DNA of 64,000 nt from Gordonia spumicola (GTDB lineage Bacteria; Actinomycetota; Actinomycetes; Mycobacteriales; Mycobacteriaceae): NCBI RefSeq assembly GCF_009932475.1, contig NZ_BJOV01000003.1, positions 372,001 to 436,000 of the forward strand, given 5' to 3'. The stretch's first letter is position 1. Each line of letters begins with the position of its first letter. The position numbers and the translations under genes are program-made. The notes under the pieces were generated by a model. It searched no databases, was not told the DNA's origin, and saw only the letters and a list, made by a program, of their open reading frames with translations. This document shows positions 41,463 through 50,464 of the stretch, in pieces.

Positions 41463-41768
41463 ATGTGTGGTGCACCCAAGCAGGGTCAGACCCTTCCCGC
41501 AGGCGTCGACGTCGAGAAGGAGACCGTCCTGACCGGTCAGGTCCTCGACGGTTCGGGCAATCCGGTCGCAGGCGCATTCGTGCGTCTCCTCGACGGCACG
41601 GGCGAGTTCACGGCCGAGGTCGTGGCCTCGGCCACCGGCGACTTCCGCTTCTTCGCCGCCCCCGGCAACTGGACGCTCCGCGCACTGAGCGCGCAGGGCA
41701 ACGGTGACATCGCCGTCTCGCCGGAAGGCCCCGGAGTCCACAACCACGACGTGGTCGTCGCGAAGTAG
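41463..41768 (+). CDS. sseC: DUF1416 protein (SseC-like)
   Basis: A 101-residue protein with an N-terminal MCGAPKQGQTLPAG and a beta-sandwich of the Cna-B/transthyretin type (VLTGQVLDGSGNPVAGAFVR, WTLRALSAQGNGDIAVSPEG). The single cysteine at position 2 may accept sulfur. It always follows the rhodanese gene in relatives and is taken to work with it. GAGAGGAA 8 nt upstream is the ribosome site. The exact role is not established to my knowledge. Confidence 0.92.
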   Translation: MCGAPKQGQTLPAGVDVEKETVLTGQVLDGSGNPVAGAFVRLLDGTGEFTAEVVASATGDFRFFAAPGNWTLRALSAQGNGDIAVSPEGPGVHNHDVVVAK

Positions 41769-41835
41769 ACGACTCCACGTCTTCGCCGGAACCCCGGTCC
41801 GCCTCGCGCGGGCCGGGGTTTCGTCGTCTGCGCCT

Positions 41836-41915
41836 TCCGACTCGCTCCGCGAGTCCCGCCTCCCCCTGAGCAAGCTCGCGAGTCCCGCCCCTTGAGCGAG
41901 CTCGCGAGTCGAAAG
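41836..41915. repeat. REP-like gcgagtc repeat downstream of sseC
   Basis: Three imperfect units each containing gcgagtcccgcc or gcgagtcgaa, with partial inverted symmetry (cgactcgctccgcgagtc, agctcgcgagtcg). They lie between sseC and the next promoter and may help end transcription. Related to the repeat at 13155-13261. The spacer 41769-41983 has no other feature apart from a promoter. Confidence 0.55.
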
Positions 41916-41971
41916 GTGTGACATATCCGCCACTGCCTCCGGCGGGGTTATCTCCGTCGAAGCCGTCGGGG

Positions 41972-41977
41972 TAAAGT
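41972..41977 (+). promoter_or_regulatory. -10 element TAAAGT for a leaderless transcript
   Basis: TAAAGT ends 6 nt before the GTG at 41984. No ribosome site lies between them. This marks the start of the two-gene transcript 41984-42696. Confidence 0.5.
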
Positions 41978-41983
41978 CGAGGC

Positions 41984-42082
41984 GTGGTCCTCTTCTTCGA
42001 AATCCTCCTGGGTCTGGCATCGCTCCTCATCGTCTGGTTCGCGCTCTACACCGTCTACCGACTGGTGAACGACGAGTCATGA
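41984..42082 (+). CDS. small single-pass membrane protein (32 residues)
   Basis: The sequence GTG ... TGA encodes [20 protein letters not shown] followed by [12 protein letters not shown]. Almost all of it is one hydrophobic helix (residues 3-24) with a short charged tail. It begins 6 nt after a -10 element and its stop overlaps the next ATG as ATGA, so the downstream heme-barrel gene depends on its translation. Consistent coding and strict coupling argue that it is real, not chance. Function unknown; membrane tethering of its neighbour is one possibility. Confidence 0.75.
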   Translation: MVLFFEILLGLASLLIVWFALYTVYRLVNDES

Positions 42083-42696
42083 CCCGTTCGGGCAATGAAG
42101 CGATCTCCGACGCCGAAGAGCGTTCCAAGGAGACCGCAGGCCTCAACGTCCCCGCCGTCGGCGACCTTCCGCTGCCGACCGACACGGCGAACCTCCGTGA
42201 GGGCCCGGATCTGCATCCGGGGCTCCTCGCACTGCTGCCGATGGTCGGTGTCTGGGAAGGAACCGGCGAGGGCTTCAACCCGCTCACCGGCGACGACTAC
42301 CAGTTCGGCCAGCAGATCATCGTCTCCCACGACGGCGGCAACTACCTCGTGTGGCAGTCGCGTTCGTGGATCATCGACGGCGAGGGCGCGTACGTGCGGC
42401 CGGACCTCCGCGAGTCCGGCTTCTGGCGGATCAGCGACGACGACGAGATCGAGCTCTGCCTGACGCACGCCGAGGGATCCATCGAGCTGTACTACGGCCG
42501 CCCGCTGAATCAGACGTCGTGGAACGTCACCACCGATGTGACGATCCGAACGGAGACCGGCGCGCACACCGGCGGCGCGAAGCGACTGTACGGGCTCGTC
42601 CCGGACGGCGATCTCGCGTACGTCGAGGAGCGCGTCGACACCGACGGCGACCTAACTCCCCGTCTGTCGGCGAAGCTCCGCCGAGTCATCGGCTGA
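42079..42696 (+). CDS. FABP-like / nitrobindin-family beta-barrel heme-binding protein
   Basis: A 205-residue protein. After a variable N-terminus (1-45) it has the barrel signature [20 protein letters not shown], then [20 protein letters not shown] and the C-terminal [20 protein letters not shown]. Nitrobindin-type proteins of this kind bind ferric heme and may handle NO or peroxynitrite; the syntenic Rv0813c has the FABP-like fold. ATG 42079 overlaps the small membrane protein. Ends before a perfect 23-bp terminator. Confidence 0.88.
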   Translation: MTRSGNEAISDAEERSKETAGLNVPAVGDLPLPTDTANLREGPDLHPGLLALLPMVGVWEGTGEGFNPLTGDDYQFGQQIIVSHDGGNYLVWQSRSWIIDGEGAYVRPDLRESGFWRISDDDEIELCLTHAEGSIELYYGRPLNQTSWNVTTDVTIRTETGAHTGGAKRLYGLVPDGDLAYVEERVDTDGDLTPRLSAKLRRVIG

Positions 42697-42711
42697 CCTC
42701 ACACCTGTAGA

Positions 42712-42764
42712 ACAACTTCGGCACTCGCGACCGCCCATAGCGCGGTCGCGAGTGCCGAAGTTGT
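42712..42764. terminator. 23-bp perfect hairpin terminator between convergent genes
   Basis: Arms 42712-42734 (acaacttcggcactcgcgac and following) and 42742-42764 are exact inverse copies with a 7-nt loop. It lies 15 nt after the heme-barrel stop and 12 nt after the ferritin stop, so it serves both. Confidence 0.88.
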
Positions 42765-42776
42765 CTCAGCCGTGGG

Positions 42777-43271
42777 TCAGGCCGCCGAGCCCGCTAGTTC
42801 GGCGTCGATGCGGAGCAGGCCGGAGCCGTCGCCGTTCACCAGACGCAGGCGGCCGAGGATCTCGCTGACCGTCGCCTCCTCCTCCAACTGCTCGCTGATG
42901 AACCAGTCGATGGTCGGTCGCGAGTCGAAATCGTGGGCCTCTTCGGCGTGCACGTACAGACTGCGGATGCCGTCGGACACCGCGCGCTCGGCGTCGAGTG
43001 CGATCTCGAACACGTCGGTGATCTCGTCGATCTTGATCGACGAGATCGAGATGTCGCCGATGACGGGATGGTTGTCGCGGTCGGTCAGGTGCTTGATCAG
43101 CCGATCCGCGTGCGTCAGTTCCTCCGCGGACTGGGCGCGCAGCCAGGACGCGATGCCGGGGAGGTCGCGGAGCTCCGCCTCGATGGCGAGCTGCCGGTAC
43201 AGGAACGACGACTCGTATTCGCGGGTGATCTGCTTGGTGAATTCGACTTCGAGCTCTTCGTTCATCTTCAT
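42777..43271 (-). CDS. ferritin
   Basis: A 164-residue non-heme ferritin. Ferroxidase ligands are visible in ITREYESSFLYRQLA, SAEELTHADRL and WFISEQLEEEATV. It stores iron as a 24-subunit shell. ATG 43271 (or 43265) follows AAGGCG. Upstream, 43372-43383 (gcctaaataggc) and 43419-43436 (gtgaaggctaaccgtccc) have half-site similarity to IdeR/DtxR boxes, but the match is partial. It faces away from the cyd operon. Confidence 0.94.
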   Translation of the reverse strand: MKMNEELEVEFTKQITREYESSFLYRQLAIEAELRDLPGIASWLRAQSAEELTHADRLIKHLTDRDNHPVIGDISISSIKIDEITDVFEIALDAERAVSDGIRSLYVHAEEAHDFDSRPTIDWFISEQLEEEATVSEILGRLRLVNGDGSGLLRIDAELAGSAA

Positions 43272-43415
43272 GGTTGTCGCCTTGCCTCTCGCTTTGTCTC
43301 GATGACTTCCTCGTATGCCGACAGAGTCCAGAGTAGAGAGATTCTCAGCGATTTCCAGCGAGGCTCGGCATGCCTAAATAGGCCCTGACCTGCACAAAGG
43401 GTAGCCTCTATTCAG

Positions 43416-45047
43416 TCAGTGAAGGCTAACCGTCCCGGTCGAGACACCCAGTTCTGGGACGTTCTGATGCGTCACGACGACCACGGTCCGATCCCGTCCG
43501 AACAGTCCGTCGACGTCCAATATCCGACGGAGCAGCTCCGCGGCGTAGCCCGAATCGACGTGTTCGGTCGGCTCGTCCAGGATGACGACCCGAGCGGGGT
43601 GGACGATCGCCCGGGCGAGCAGGATCCGGCGACGCTGGCCGCCGCTGAGCGCCGAGCCTCCGCCGACGAGTTCGGTGTCGAGACCGTCCGGCAGTCCGCC
43701 CGCCCAGTCGCCGAGTCCGACGTCTGCCAACGCCCGTTCGATCTCATCGTCGGACACGTCGCCACGAGCCACCCGAAGATTCTCCCGCAGCGACGTCGAG
43801 AACAGGTGCGCTTCCTCACCGAAGTACGCGGTCGTGCCCTCGACCGTCGAGACGCTGCCCGCGAGCGGCGGCAACAGCCCGGCCAACGTCAGCGCCAAGG
43901 TCGTCTTGCCCACGCCGCTCGGTCCGACGATCGTGAGTCGCCCGCCCGCGGGGACGTCGAGATCGACGGTGCCGAGCGGACGGTCGTGGCCCCACCGCAG
44001 ACCACGCGCGGTCACCGCTGCGGGCTCGTCGCCGAACACCGGGTCGGAGGCCGCGGGCGGGTCGTCGTCGCCCATCAGCGTCGTCAACCGGACCGCGGCC
44101 TGCCTTCCGGTCTGCCAGGCGATCGCGGCTTCGGTCAGCGGGCCCGTGGTCTCGAACGACGACAGCGGCAAGAGGAGCAGGACGCCGAACAGCATCGGCG
44201 TGACCGCGCCACCGGTCGACGACACGTCCGACAGGGAGCCGGTGAGGCGCGATGCCAGGTCGACGGCGATCACCGCTGCCGCGACCACGCTGACCAGCAC
44301 CGCGAACGGCGTCATCGACGCCGCGGCGGCCTGTCGTGTGCGGCCGGTGTCGACGGCGCGCGCATACGACGCGTCGGCCTCGCGGAGCCCGTCGAGCACA
44401 GTCCCTCGGCGGCGGGCTACGACGAGTTCGGGGCCGTGCCAGAGCGCGGTCGTCACCGCATCGCCGGTGCGCTGTCTGGCGGCCGCTCCGTCGGCGATGA
44501 CCGCGGCCGATCCCCGCGCCGCCCACCGGGGAGCGAGGACGCCGCTGATCAGCAGCGCGATCGCCAGGACCACTGCGGACAGCGGAGAGACGACCGCCAT
44601 GATCGCGACCGCCGCGACTCCAGTGACGGCGCCGACCGCCATCGGGACGGCCCCGCGGACGACGGCGTCGCCGATGTCGTCGACGTCGTCGGCCGTCCGT
44701 GCGAGCAGTTCGGACCGGTCGGCGGCGGCGCCCGAGCAGGCGATCGACCGGTACACGCGGCCCCGCGCCGAGGCCATCGCGTCCAGCGCCAGCCGGTGTG
44801 TGGCGAGCCGTTCCAGGTATCGGAACAGGGCACGTGAGATGCCGAGGGCCCGGACCGCGGTGACTGCGACGGACAGGTACAGGACGGGCGGCATCTGCCA
44901 GGCCCGGGTGATCAACCATGCCGACAGCGCGGCCAGTCCGAGCGCGGAGAGCGCGCCAGCGGCTCCGAGTCCGACGGCTGCCGCCAGGGACCGTCGACGC
45001 AGTCCGATCGCGTCGAACGCGCGGAGCAGCGGGTCGTCGTTCGTCAT
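43416..45047 (-). CDS. cydC: cytochrome bd assembly ABC exporter CydC
   Basis: A 543-residue half-transporter with six TM helices and an ATPase: Walker A GPSGVGKTT, signature LSGGQRRR, Walker B VVILDEPTEHVD. With CydD it exports a reductant (glutathione or cysteine; in mycothiol makers the substrate is not settled) needed to assemble cytochrome bd. ATG 45047 overlaps the cydD stop as ATGA. The two subunits are separate genes here, unlike fused forms. Confidence 0.92.
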   Translation of the reverse strand: MTNDDPLLRAFDAIGLRRRSLAAAVGLGAAGALSALGLAALSAWLITRAWQMPPVLYLSVAVTAVRALGISRALFRYLERLATHRLALDAMASARGRVYRSIACSGAAADRSELLARTADDVDDIGDAVVRGAVPMAVGAVTGVAAVAIMAVVSPLSAVVLAIALLISGVLAPRWAARGSAAVIADGAAARQRTGDAVTTALWHGPELVVARRRGTVLDGLREADASYARAVDTGRTRQAAAASMTPFAVLVSVVAAAVIAVDLASRLTGSLSDVSSTGGAVTPMLFGVLLLLPLSSFETTGPLTEAAIAWQTGRQAAVRLTTLMGDDDPPAASDPVFGDEPAAVTARGLRWGHDRPLGTVDLDVPAGGRLTIVGPSGVGKTTLALTLAGLLPPLAGSVSTVEGTTAYFGEEAHLFSTSLRENLRVARGDVSDDEIERALADVGLGDWAGGLPDGLDTELVGGGSALSGGQRRRILLARAIVHPARVVILDEPTEHVDSGYAAELLRRILDVDGLFGRDRTVVVVTHQNVPELGVSTGTVSLH

Positions 45048-46711
45048 CGGCCGACCGCTTCGCCGGTCACGAGCACGGGATCGTCGAGGGTCTCGGCGCG
45101 GTGGGACACCAGGATCACGGTCGCGCCGTCGGCGGCACGACGATGGACGGCGTCGAGCACCCGCCGCGCGGTCTCGTCGTCGAGGTGCGCCGTCGGTTCG
45201 TCGAGCAGCACCAGGGACGCACGGGAGGCGAGGGTGCGGACCAGCGCCAGACGCTGCCGCTGTCCGGCCGACAGGCCCGTCCCACCGGGACCGATGAGGG
45301 TCCGCGGACCGTCGGGAAGGTCGGCGAGCACGTCGTCGAAGGCCACCTCGGGCGACACTCGCGCTACGAGATCTGGATCGAGGTCGCCGAACAGCGAGAG
45401 GTTGTCGGCGACGGTCCCCGGGACCAGCACGGGGTGCTGCGGAAGCCACGCGACCTGTTCGTGGAACCTGTCTGGATGCAGGTCGGCGACGTCGACGCCG
45501 TTGATCCGGACGCGACCCTCGTCAGGCCGTTCGAGGCCGAGGACCGCGGCGACGACGGTCGACTTGCCCGCCCCGTTCGGACCGCTGAGGACGGTGGCGC
45601 GGCCGGGCGTGAACTCGCAGGTCAGGTGGCGCGGTGTCCAGCCGTCTCGGCCCCGGACGCCCAGGTCGTCGACCCGGACGGTGAACGGCGCGGACACCGC
45701 AGTCGAGCCCGACGGCGCCGCAGCGGGCGCGTCGAGCAGTGCGAGGACCTCCCGCGACGCCTCCATGCCGTCCTCCGCGGCGTGGAACGCGGCGCCGATC
45801 CGGCGCAACGGCAGGTAGGCCTCGGGAGCCAGCACGAGCGCGAGGACGCCGGCGTAGAGGCTCATGTCGCCGAAGACGAGACGCAGCCCGATGCCGACCG
45901 CGACCAGTGCGACGCACAGGGTGGAGAGCAGTTCGAGGACCGCTCCGGACAGGAACGCGATCCGCAGCGAGCTCATCGTGGTCCGGGACAGACGCGCTCC
46001 GAGCTCGTCGACCCGGGCCGCGGGACCGTGCGCTCGACCGAGTGCCTTCAGCGTCGGAAGGCCGGTGATCAGGTCGAGGAGTTGTGAACTCTGCCTGCTC
46101 ATCGCGTCGAGCTTGCGGCGGGTACGGTCGCGGGTCAGCATCCCGATCAGCGCCATGAACAGCGGGATCAGCGGGATGGTGACGATGATGATCACCGCGG
46201 ACGGCCAGTCCGTCCAGCCGACGACCACGATCACCAGCGGTGTGATCACGATGGTCGACACGAGGGCCGGGACGTAGTCGGCGAGGTAGTCGACCAACGC
46301 GTCGAGCCCGCGGAGCAGGACGGTGGACGCACGCTCGCGCCCGGTGACCAGTTCGTGCGGCGACGTCCGCCGCGGGTCGGTGAGCGCGTCGACCGCCGCG
46401 GACCGCAGTTCGGCGATCGTCGCGAGCGCGGCACGGTGTGCGTACCTGTTCCGCAGGAACGTCATCGCGGCCCTCGTCGCGAACGCCGCGACGATCACCG
46501 CCAGGTGCACGGACTGTGCGCCGAACGTGCGGGACGCCGGGTCGGTCACCAGGTCGGAGAGCAACCCGGCCACCCCGATCGCACCGGCGATCACCGCGAC
46601 GACGTCGACGACCGCGAACCCGGCGAGCACCGTCGCGTATCTCCGCGCCGTCGGCGAGAATCGCAGCAGACGCGGGTCGATCGGCGCACGGCGCGCCGCC
46701 GCCTCCGTCAC
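45044..46711 (-). CDS. cydD: cytochrome bd assembly ABC exporter CydD
   Basis: A 555-residue half-transporter partner of CydC. ATPase motifs are Walker A GPNGAGKST, signature LSAGQRQR and Walker B LVLLDEPTAHLD. Six TM helices occupy about residues 20-300. GTG 46711 overlaps the cydB stop as GTGA. Third gene of the cydABDC operon. Confidence 0.93.
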   Translation of the reverse strand: MTEAAARRAPIDPRLLRFSPTARRYATVLAGFAVVDVVAVIAGAIGVAGLLSDLVTDPASRTFGAQSVHLAVIVAAFATRAAMTFLRNRYAHRAALATIAELRSAAVDALTDPRRTSPHELVTGRERASTVLLRGLDALVDYLADYVPALVSTIVITPLVIVVVGWTDWPSAVIIIVTIPLIPLFMALIGMLTRDRTRRKLDAMSRQSSQLLDLITGLPTLKALGRAHGPAARVDELGARLSRTTMSSLRIAFLSGAVLELLSTLCVALVAVGIGLRLVFGDMSLYAGVLALVLAPEAYLPLRRIGAAFHAAEDGMEASREVLALLDAPAAAPSGSTAVSAPFTVRVDDLGVRGRDGWTPRHLTCEFTPGRATVLSGPNGAGKSTVVAAVLGLERPDEGRVRINGVDVADLHPDRFHEQVAWLPQHPVLVPGTVADNLSLFGDLDPDLVARVSPEVAFDDVLADLPDGPRTLIGPGGTGLSAGQRQRLALVRTLASRASLVLLDEPTAHLDDETARRVLDAVHRRAADGATVILVSHRAETLDDPVLVTGEAVGR

Positions 46712-47736
46712 AACGGGAGGCCGACGGACTGCGGGATCTGATCCACGGACAGTCGCTTGCGGAACACCCAGTAGCTCCACGCCTGGTAGGCGATCACGAC
46801 GGGCGTCATGAATGCGGCGGCCCAGGTCATGATGACGAGCGTGTAGTGGCTCGACGACGTGTTCTCGATGGTGAGCGTGTAGGCGTCCGAGGTGGTCGAC
46901 GGCATGACGTTCGGGAAGAGGACGCTGAACAGCATCGAGACGGTCCCGATGATCGCCACGCTGGTCGCCGCGAATGCGATGCCTTCGCGTCGTGCGTAGG
47001 CCGCAGCCACGAGGACCACGGCGGCCACCGCGGCGACGGCGACGATCGCCCAGGTCCACGGCTTGCCGTATGCAATCTGCGTCCACAACAGGAACGTCGC
47101 GGCGACGACGGCGGTCGGGATCGACAGTCGCCAGGCGAGGGTCTGCGCCTCGTCACGGATGTCGCCGCTCGTCTTGAGCCCGATGAACAGGGCGCCGTGC
47201 GTGAGGAAGGCGAGAAGCGTCGTCGCGCCGCCGAGAAGTGCGTACGGGTTCAACAGGTTGAAGAAGCCGCCGGTGTACTGGTGATCGGCGTCGATCGGGA
47301 TGCCGCGGACCACGTTCGCGAATGCGACACCCCACAGGATCGAGGGCAGCCACGACCCGAGACCGATCCCGACGTCGCACCAGCCGCGCCATCGCGGGTC
47401 GTTGATCTTGCCGCGCCATTCGATGGCGACGACGCGGACGATGAGACCGATCAAGATCAGGAACAGCGGCAGGTAGAACGCGGAGAACATGGTCGCGTAC
47501 CAGCCCCCGAACGCCGCGAACAGAGCTCCGCCACCGGTCAGCAGCCACACCTCGTTGGCGTCCCACACCGGTCCGATGGTGTTGAGGAGGAGTCGACGAC
47601 GTTTGTCGCCGTCGGGCTCCGACCTGCGCCCGAGGAACGGCAGGAGCATGCCGACGCCGAAGTCGAAGCCTTCGAGGACGAAGTACATGACGAACAGCAC
47701 CGCGATGACGGCGAACCAGAAGTATTCGAGTGTCAT
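46708..47736 (-). CDS. cydB: cytochrome bd oxidase subunit II
   Basis: A 342-residue membrane protein with eight or nine TM helices and the subunit II motifs YFVLEGFDFGVGML and GPVWDANEVWLLTGGGALFA. It pairs with CydA in the quinol oxidase that works at low oxygen. ATG 47736 has GAGGAGG 6 nt upstream. Lies 11 nt after cydA. Confidence 0.97.
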   Translation of the reverse strand: MTLEYFWFAVIAVLFVMYFVLEGFDFGVGMLLPFLGRRSEPDGDKRRRLLLNTIGPVWDANEVWLLTGGGALFAAFGGWYATMFSAFYLPLFLILIGLIVRVVAIEWRGKINDPRWRGWCDVGIGLGSWLPSILWGVAFANVVRGIPIDADHQYTGGFFNLLNPYALLGGATTLLAFLTHGALFIGLKTSGDIRDEAQTLAWRLSIPTAVVAATFLLWTQIAYGKPWTWAIVAVAAVAAVVLVAAAYARREGIAFAATSVAIIGTVSMLFSVLFPNVMPSTTSDAYTLTIENTSSSHYTLVIMTWAAAFMTPVVIAYQAWSYWVFRKRLSVDQIPQSVGLPL

Positions 47737-47747
47737 GGTCTGCCTCC

Positions 47748-49307
47748 TCAGTAGGCGAACGACAGGGGCGAGTCGGCGTCGTCGTCCGATCCGACGTCGG
47801 GCGCGACGGCGTCCTTGTCGCTGGGACCGGCGATGACGTACTTGCGTTCCAAGTAGAACCAGGCGACGCCGAGCGCGCCGTAGAGCAGCGTGAATCCGAT
47901 GAGGGTGGTCCACACCATCGGCGGCGTGTGGTTGGAGACACCGTCCTGCACGAGCATGTGGATGCGCAGGGGATCGCCGTCCGGGTCGGCCCAGTTGGGT
48001 ACGACCACCCACGGTTGGCGGCCCATCTCGGTGAAGATCCAGCCGGACGCGTTCGCGAGGAACGGCGTCGGCAGCATCGCGAGGGCGACGTACCCGAACT
48101 TGCGTGGAACGTCACTGCGCTTGCGGCGAGTGAACCACAGGCCGCCGATCGCGACGACCACCGAGCCTGCGGCCCACGTGATCATGGCGCGAAAGCTCCA
48201 GTAGGTGACGAACAGGTTCGGCGCGAAGTTCTGCCCCGGCATGTTCAGTTTGTCCTGGTAGAGCTTCTGCAGTTCGTTGACGCCCATGACCGTGCTGTCG
48301 AAGGTGTGATCCGACAGGAACGACAGCATGTTGGGGATCGCGATGACGTGCTCGATGGAGTCGCAGTTGTTCTGCCTGCCGATCGACAGGACCGAGAACG
48401 ACGCCCCGGTCTCGGTCTCGCAGAGCGATTCGGCCGCGGCCATCTTCATCGGCTGCTGTTTGAACATGAGCTGGCCCTGCATGTCGCCGGTGACGATCAG
48501 GGCGAGTCCCGCGGCGATCGTCACCCACAACGCCATCCGGGTGACCGGCCTCCACAGCGTCTGATTGTCGTGACGCAGTTGCTCCGGTGTGGCGTCCACC
48601 TGACTCGGCGAGTCGGTGGCCGGGACCTCCGAGTGGTCGCCGGTCTCCAGCGCCTGGTCGAGCTTGTGGGCGCGGTAGGTGTTCCGCGCCATCCACCAGA
48701 TGCCGATGATCGCGACGAACGTCGACGCCGTCAGGAAGGCGCCCGCGATGACGTGCGGGAACGCGACGAGCGTCGTGTTGTTGGTGATCAGGGCGATGAA
48801 GTTGGTCATCTGCGGTCGCTGACGCACCGGATCCCATTCGACGCCGACGGGGTGCTGCATCCACGAGTTGGCCGCGACGATGAAGTACGCGGACGCGTTG
48901 ACGCCGATCGCGACGAGCCAGATGCACGCCAGGTGGACCCGGCGCGGGAGTCGTCCCCAGCCGAACATCCACAGGCCGATGAACGTCGATTCGAGGAAGA
49001 ACGCGACGAGGCCCTCCATCGCGAGGGGCGCGCCGAACACGTCGGCCACGTAGCGGCTGTACTCGCTCCAGTTCATGCCGAACTGGAACTCCTGCACGAT
49101 GCCCGTCGCGACGCCCAGCGCGAAGTTGATGAGGAAGAGCTTCGAGAAGAACTTGGTGGCACGCAGCCACTGCTCGTTCCCGGTGACGTGCCAGACGGTC
49201 TGCATCACCGCGATCAGCGGAGCCAGTCCGATCGTCAGCGGCACCAGGATGAAGTGGTAGACCGTCGTGATTCCGAACTGCCACCTGGAGATGTCTACGA
49301 CATTCAC
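47748..49307 (-). CDS. cydA: cytochrome bd oxidase subunit I
   Basis: A 519-residue subunit carrying hemes b558, b595 and d. The N-terminal DISRWQFGITTVYHFILVPL holds the first heme ligand (His18). Other conserved parts are GIVQEFQFGMNWSEYSRYVAD and the C-terminal GRQPWVVVPN. It reduces oxygen using menaquinol. GTG 49307 has GAGGCGA 5 nt upstream. A palindrome at 49339-49355 lies just upstream of the start and could be an operator. Confidence 0.97.
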   Translation of the reverse strand: MNVVDISRWQFGITTVYHFILVPLTIGLAPLIAVMQTVWHVTGNEQWLRATKFFSKLFLINFALGVATGIVQEFQFGMNWSEYSRYVADVFGAPLAMEGLVAFFLESTFIGLWMFGWGRLPRRVHLACIWLVAIGVNASAYFIVAANSWMQHPVGVEWDPVRQRPQMTNFIALITNNTTLVAFPHVIAGAFLTASTFVAIIGIWWMARNTYRAHKLDQALETGDHSEVPATDSPSQVDATPEQLRHDNQTLWRPVTRMALWVTIAAGLALIVTGDMQGQLMFKQQPMKMAAAESLCETETGASFSVLSIGRQNNCDSIEHVIAIPNMLSFLSDHTFDSTVMGVNELQKLYQDKLNMPGQNFAPNLFVTYWSFRAMITWAAGSVVVAIGGLWFTRRKRSDVPRKFGYVALAMLPTPFLANASGWIFTEMGRQPWVVVPNWADPDGDPLRIHMLVQDGVSNHTPPMVWTTLIGFTLLYGALGVAWFYLERKYVIAGPSDKDAVAPDVGSDDDADSPLSFAY

Positions 49308-49338
49308 GCTCGCCTCACAATCGTGTTGTCCCGGCTTT

Positions 49339-49355
49339 TACTACAGAGCGTAGTA
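49339..49355. promoter_or_regulatory. operator-like palindrome upstream of cydA
   Basis: Perfect arms tactac (49339-49344) and gtagta (49350-49355) with a 5-nt spacer, 32 nt before the cydA start. The shape resembles sites bound by BlaI/MecI-family winged-helix repressors, but no such gene is in the window. Confidence 0.5.
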
Positions 49356-49609
49356 GCGATCTGCGGGATTACAAGACCATCGTGACCCATCAGACCAAAG
49401 GCCCGGCCCCACCAGGCCGTACGACGGCGACATCTCCCTGCCTTCTTCGCCTGCTCCAAAGATCGGTCCGATCAGCAGCTTCCAGAGGCGCCATGCCGCC
49501 CGACCGCGATCAGCGAACCGATCTTCGGAGCACTCGAGTCCACACGTGGGCGTTTCTGTTCGCCGACACCGCAGATTCGACGGTCAGCATCACTTTCCCT
49601 GCTCGTCGC
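49356..49609. other. spacer between cydA and the pabC-like gene, no gene recognised
   Basis: This stretch has a 9-bp inverted repeat, aagatcggt (49459-49467) with accgatctt (49517-49525), and no convincing coding region on either strand. It may include the cydA promoter and the terminator of the gene to the right. Confidence 0.4.
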
Positions 49610-50440
49610 CTACTCCGACGAGTCGGAGAGGATCGCGCGGGCGACGATGGCGGGGATGTCGGGGGCGGCGGACGAGGGCCGCATCAGCTCGTGGCCGTCG
49701 ACAGCGGTGACACGCGCAGCAAGGGTGAGCGACGACAGCAGCCAGACGCCGTCCGCGCGGATCAGATCGTCACGGGTGAGCACCGCCTCCGCGGTCGGGC
49801 GGTCCGCGTGCACGAAGACAGCCGCCAGGGTGGTTCCGGCGAGCACGCCGCCGTCGCGCGGCGGCGTGGTCAGGACTCCGTCGATGACGGCGACGACATT
49901 CGCCCGAGGACTCTCCAGGATCGCACCCACCGGCGACACATAGATCGCGTCGTCGAACCCGGCGCGCTGCGCGTGGCGCAGCGCCGCCATGTTCCGCGCG
50001 TAACTGAGCGCCTTCGCACCCTCGAGCTCCCACGGCCGCGCCGACACTCCGCGCTCGAGGAGCGTCACCGTGACCCCGTCGCGACGGGCGCGAGCGGCAC
50101 GCTCGGGCACCGGTGTCACCGTGAGATAGCAGGTGGGCGGTCCGCCCGACTCGCGGCCGCGCGAGTAGACGATCCGCAGGCACCCGTCGTCGCCGGACGC
50201 CCATTCATGTGCGGCGACCCCGACCGCGCGGCGCAGGGCCGCCGCGTCGGGTGCGGGGAGATCGAGTCGGGAGGCGCCGTCGCACAGTCGCGCGAGGTGC
50301 GCGTCGAGCAGCCGCGGCCGACCGTCGCGGATCAGGATGGTCTCGAACACCCCGTCGCCGCGCAGGGCCGCGAGGTCGTCCGCGTGAAGCAGAGGGACGT
50401 CGGGGTCATGCACTCGGCCGTCGCCGTCCACCACGATCAC
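49610..50440 (-). CDS. aminodeoxychorismate lyase / branched-chain aminotransferase-like (PabC family)
   Basis: A 276-residue class IV PLP enzyme. Landmarks are LRGDGVFETILIRDG, the PLP-lysine segment EGAKALSYARNMAALR and SPVGAILESPRANVVAV. PabC releases 4-aminobenzoate for folate; aminotransferase activity is also possible. GTG 50440 lies 7 nt after TACTGT on the minus strand, a leaderless promoter that overlaps the one for ygfZ. Syntenic with Rv0812. Confidence 0.88.
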   Translation of the reverse strand: MIVVDGDGRVHDPDVPLLHADDLAALRGDGVFETILIRDGRPRLLDAHLARLCDGASRLDLPAPDAAALRRAVGVAAHEWASGDDGCLRIVYSRGRESGGPPTCYLTVTPVPERAARARRDGVTVTLLERGVSARPWELEGAKALSYARNMAALRHAQRAGFDDAIYVSPVGAILESPRANVVAVIDGVLTTPPRDGGVLAGTTLAAVFVHADRPTAEAVLTRDDLIRADGVWLLSSLTLAARVTAVDGHELMRPSSAAPDIPAIVARAILSDSSE

Positions 50441-50464
50441 GTCACCGACAGTAGACTGACTGTC
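50441..50464. promoter_or_regulatory. shared divergent leaderless promoter region
   Basis: Only 24 nt separate two divergent start codons. Plus strand TAGACT (50452-50457) ends 7 nt before ATG 50465; minus strand TACTGT (50453-50448) ends 7 nt before GTG 50440. The two -10 elements share two base pairs and form the inverted repeat gacagt-agactg-actgtc (50447-50464). Confidence 0.7.

Noticed and set aside
42712..42764. Regulatory RNA or operator
   Set aside because: A perfect stem between two convergent stop codons is best explained as a bidirectional terminator.
43372..43436. IdeR/DtxR iron boxes upstream of ferritin
   Set aside because: Best window matches only about 12 of 19 consensus positions and overlaps the cydC end; too weak to list as a feature.
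49382..50464. Plus-strand gene upstream of ygfZ
   Set aside because: The frame is antisense to the pabC-like gene and has no ribosome site or domain; the true ygfZ start at 50465 has its own -10 element.
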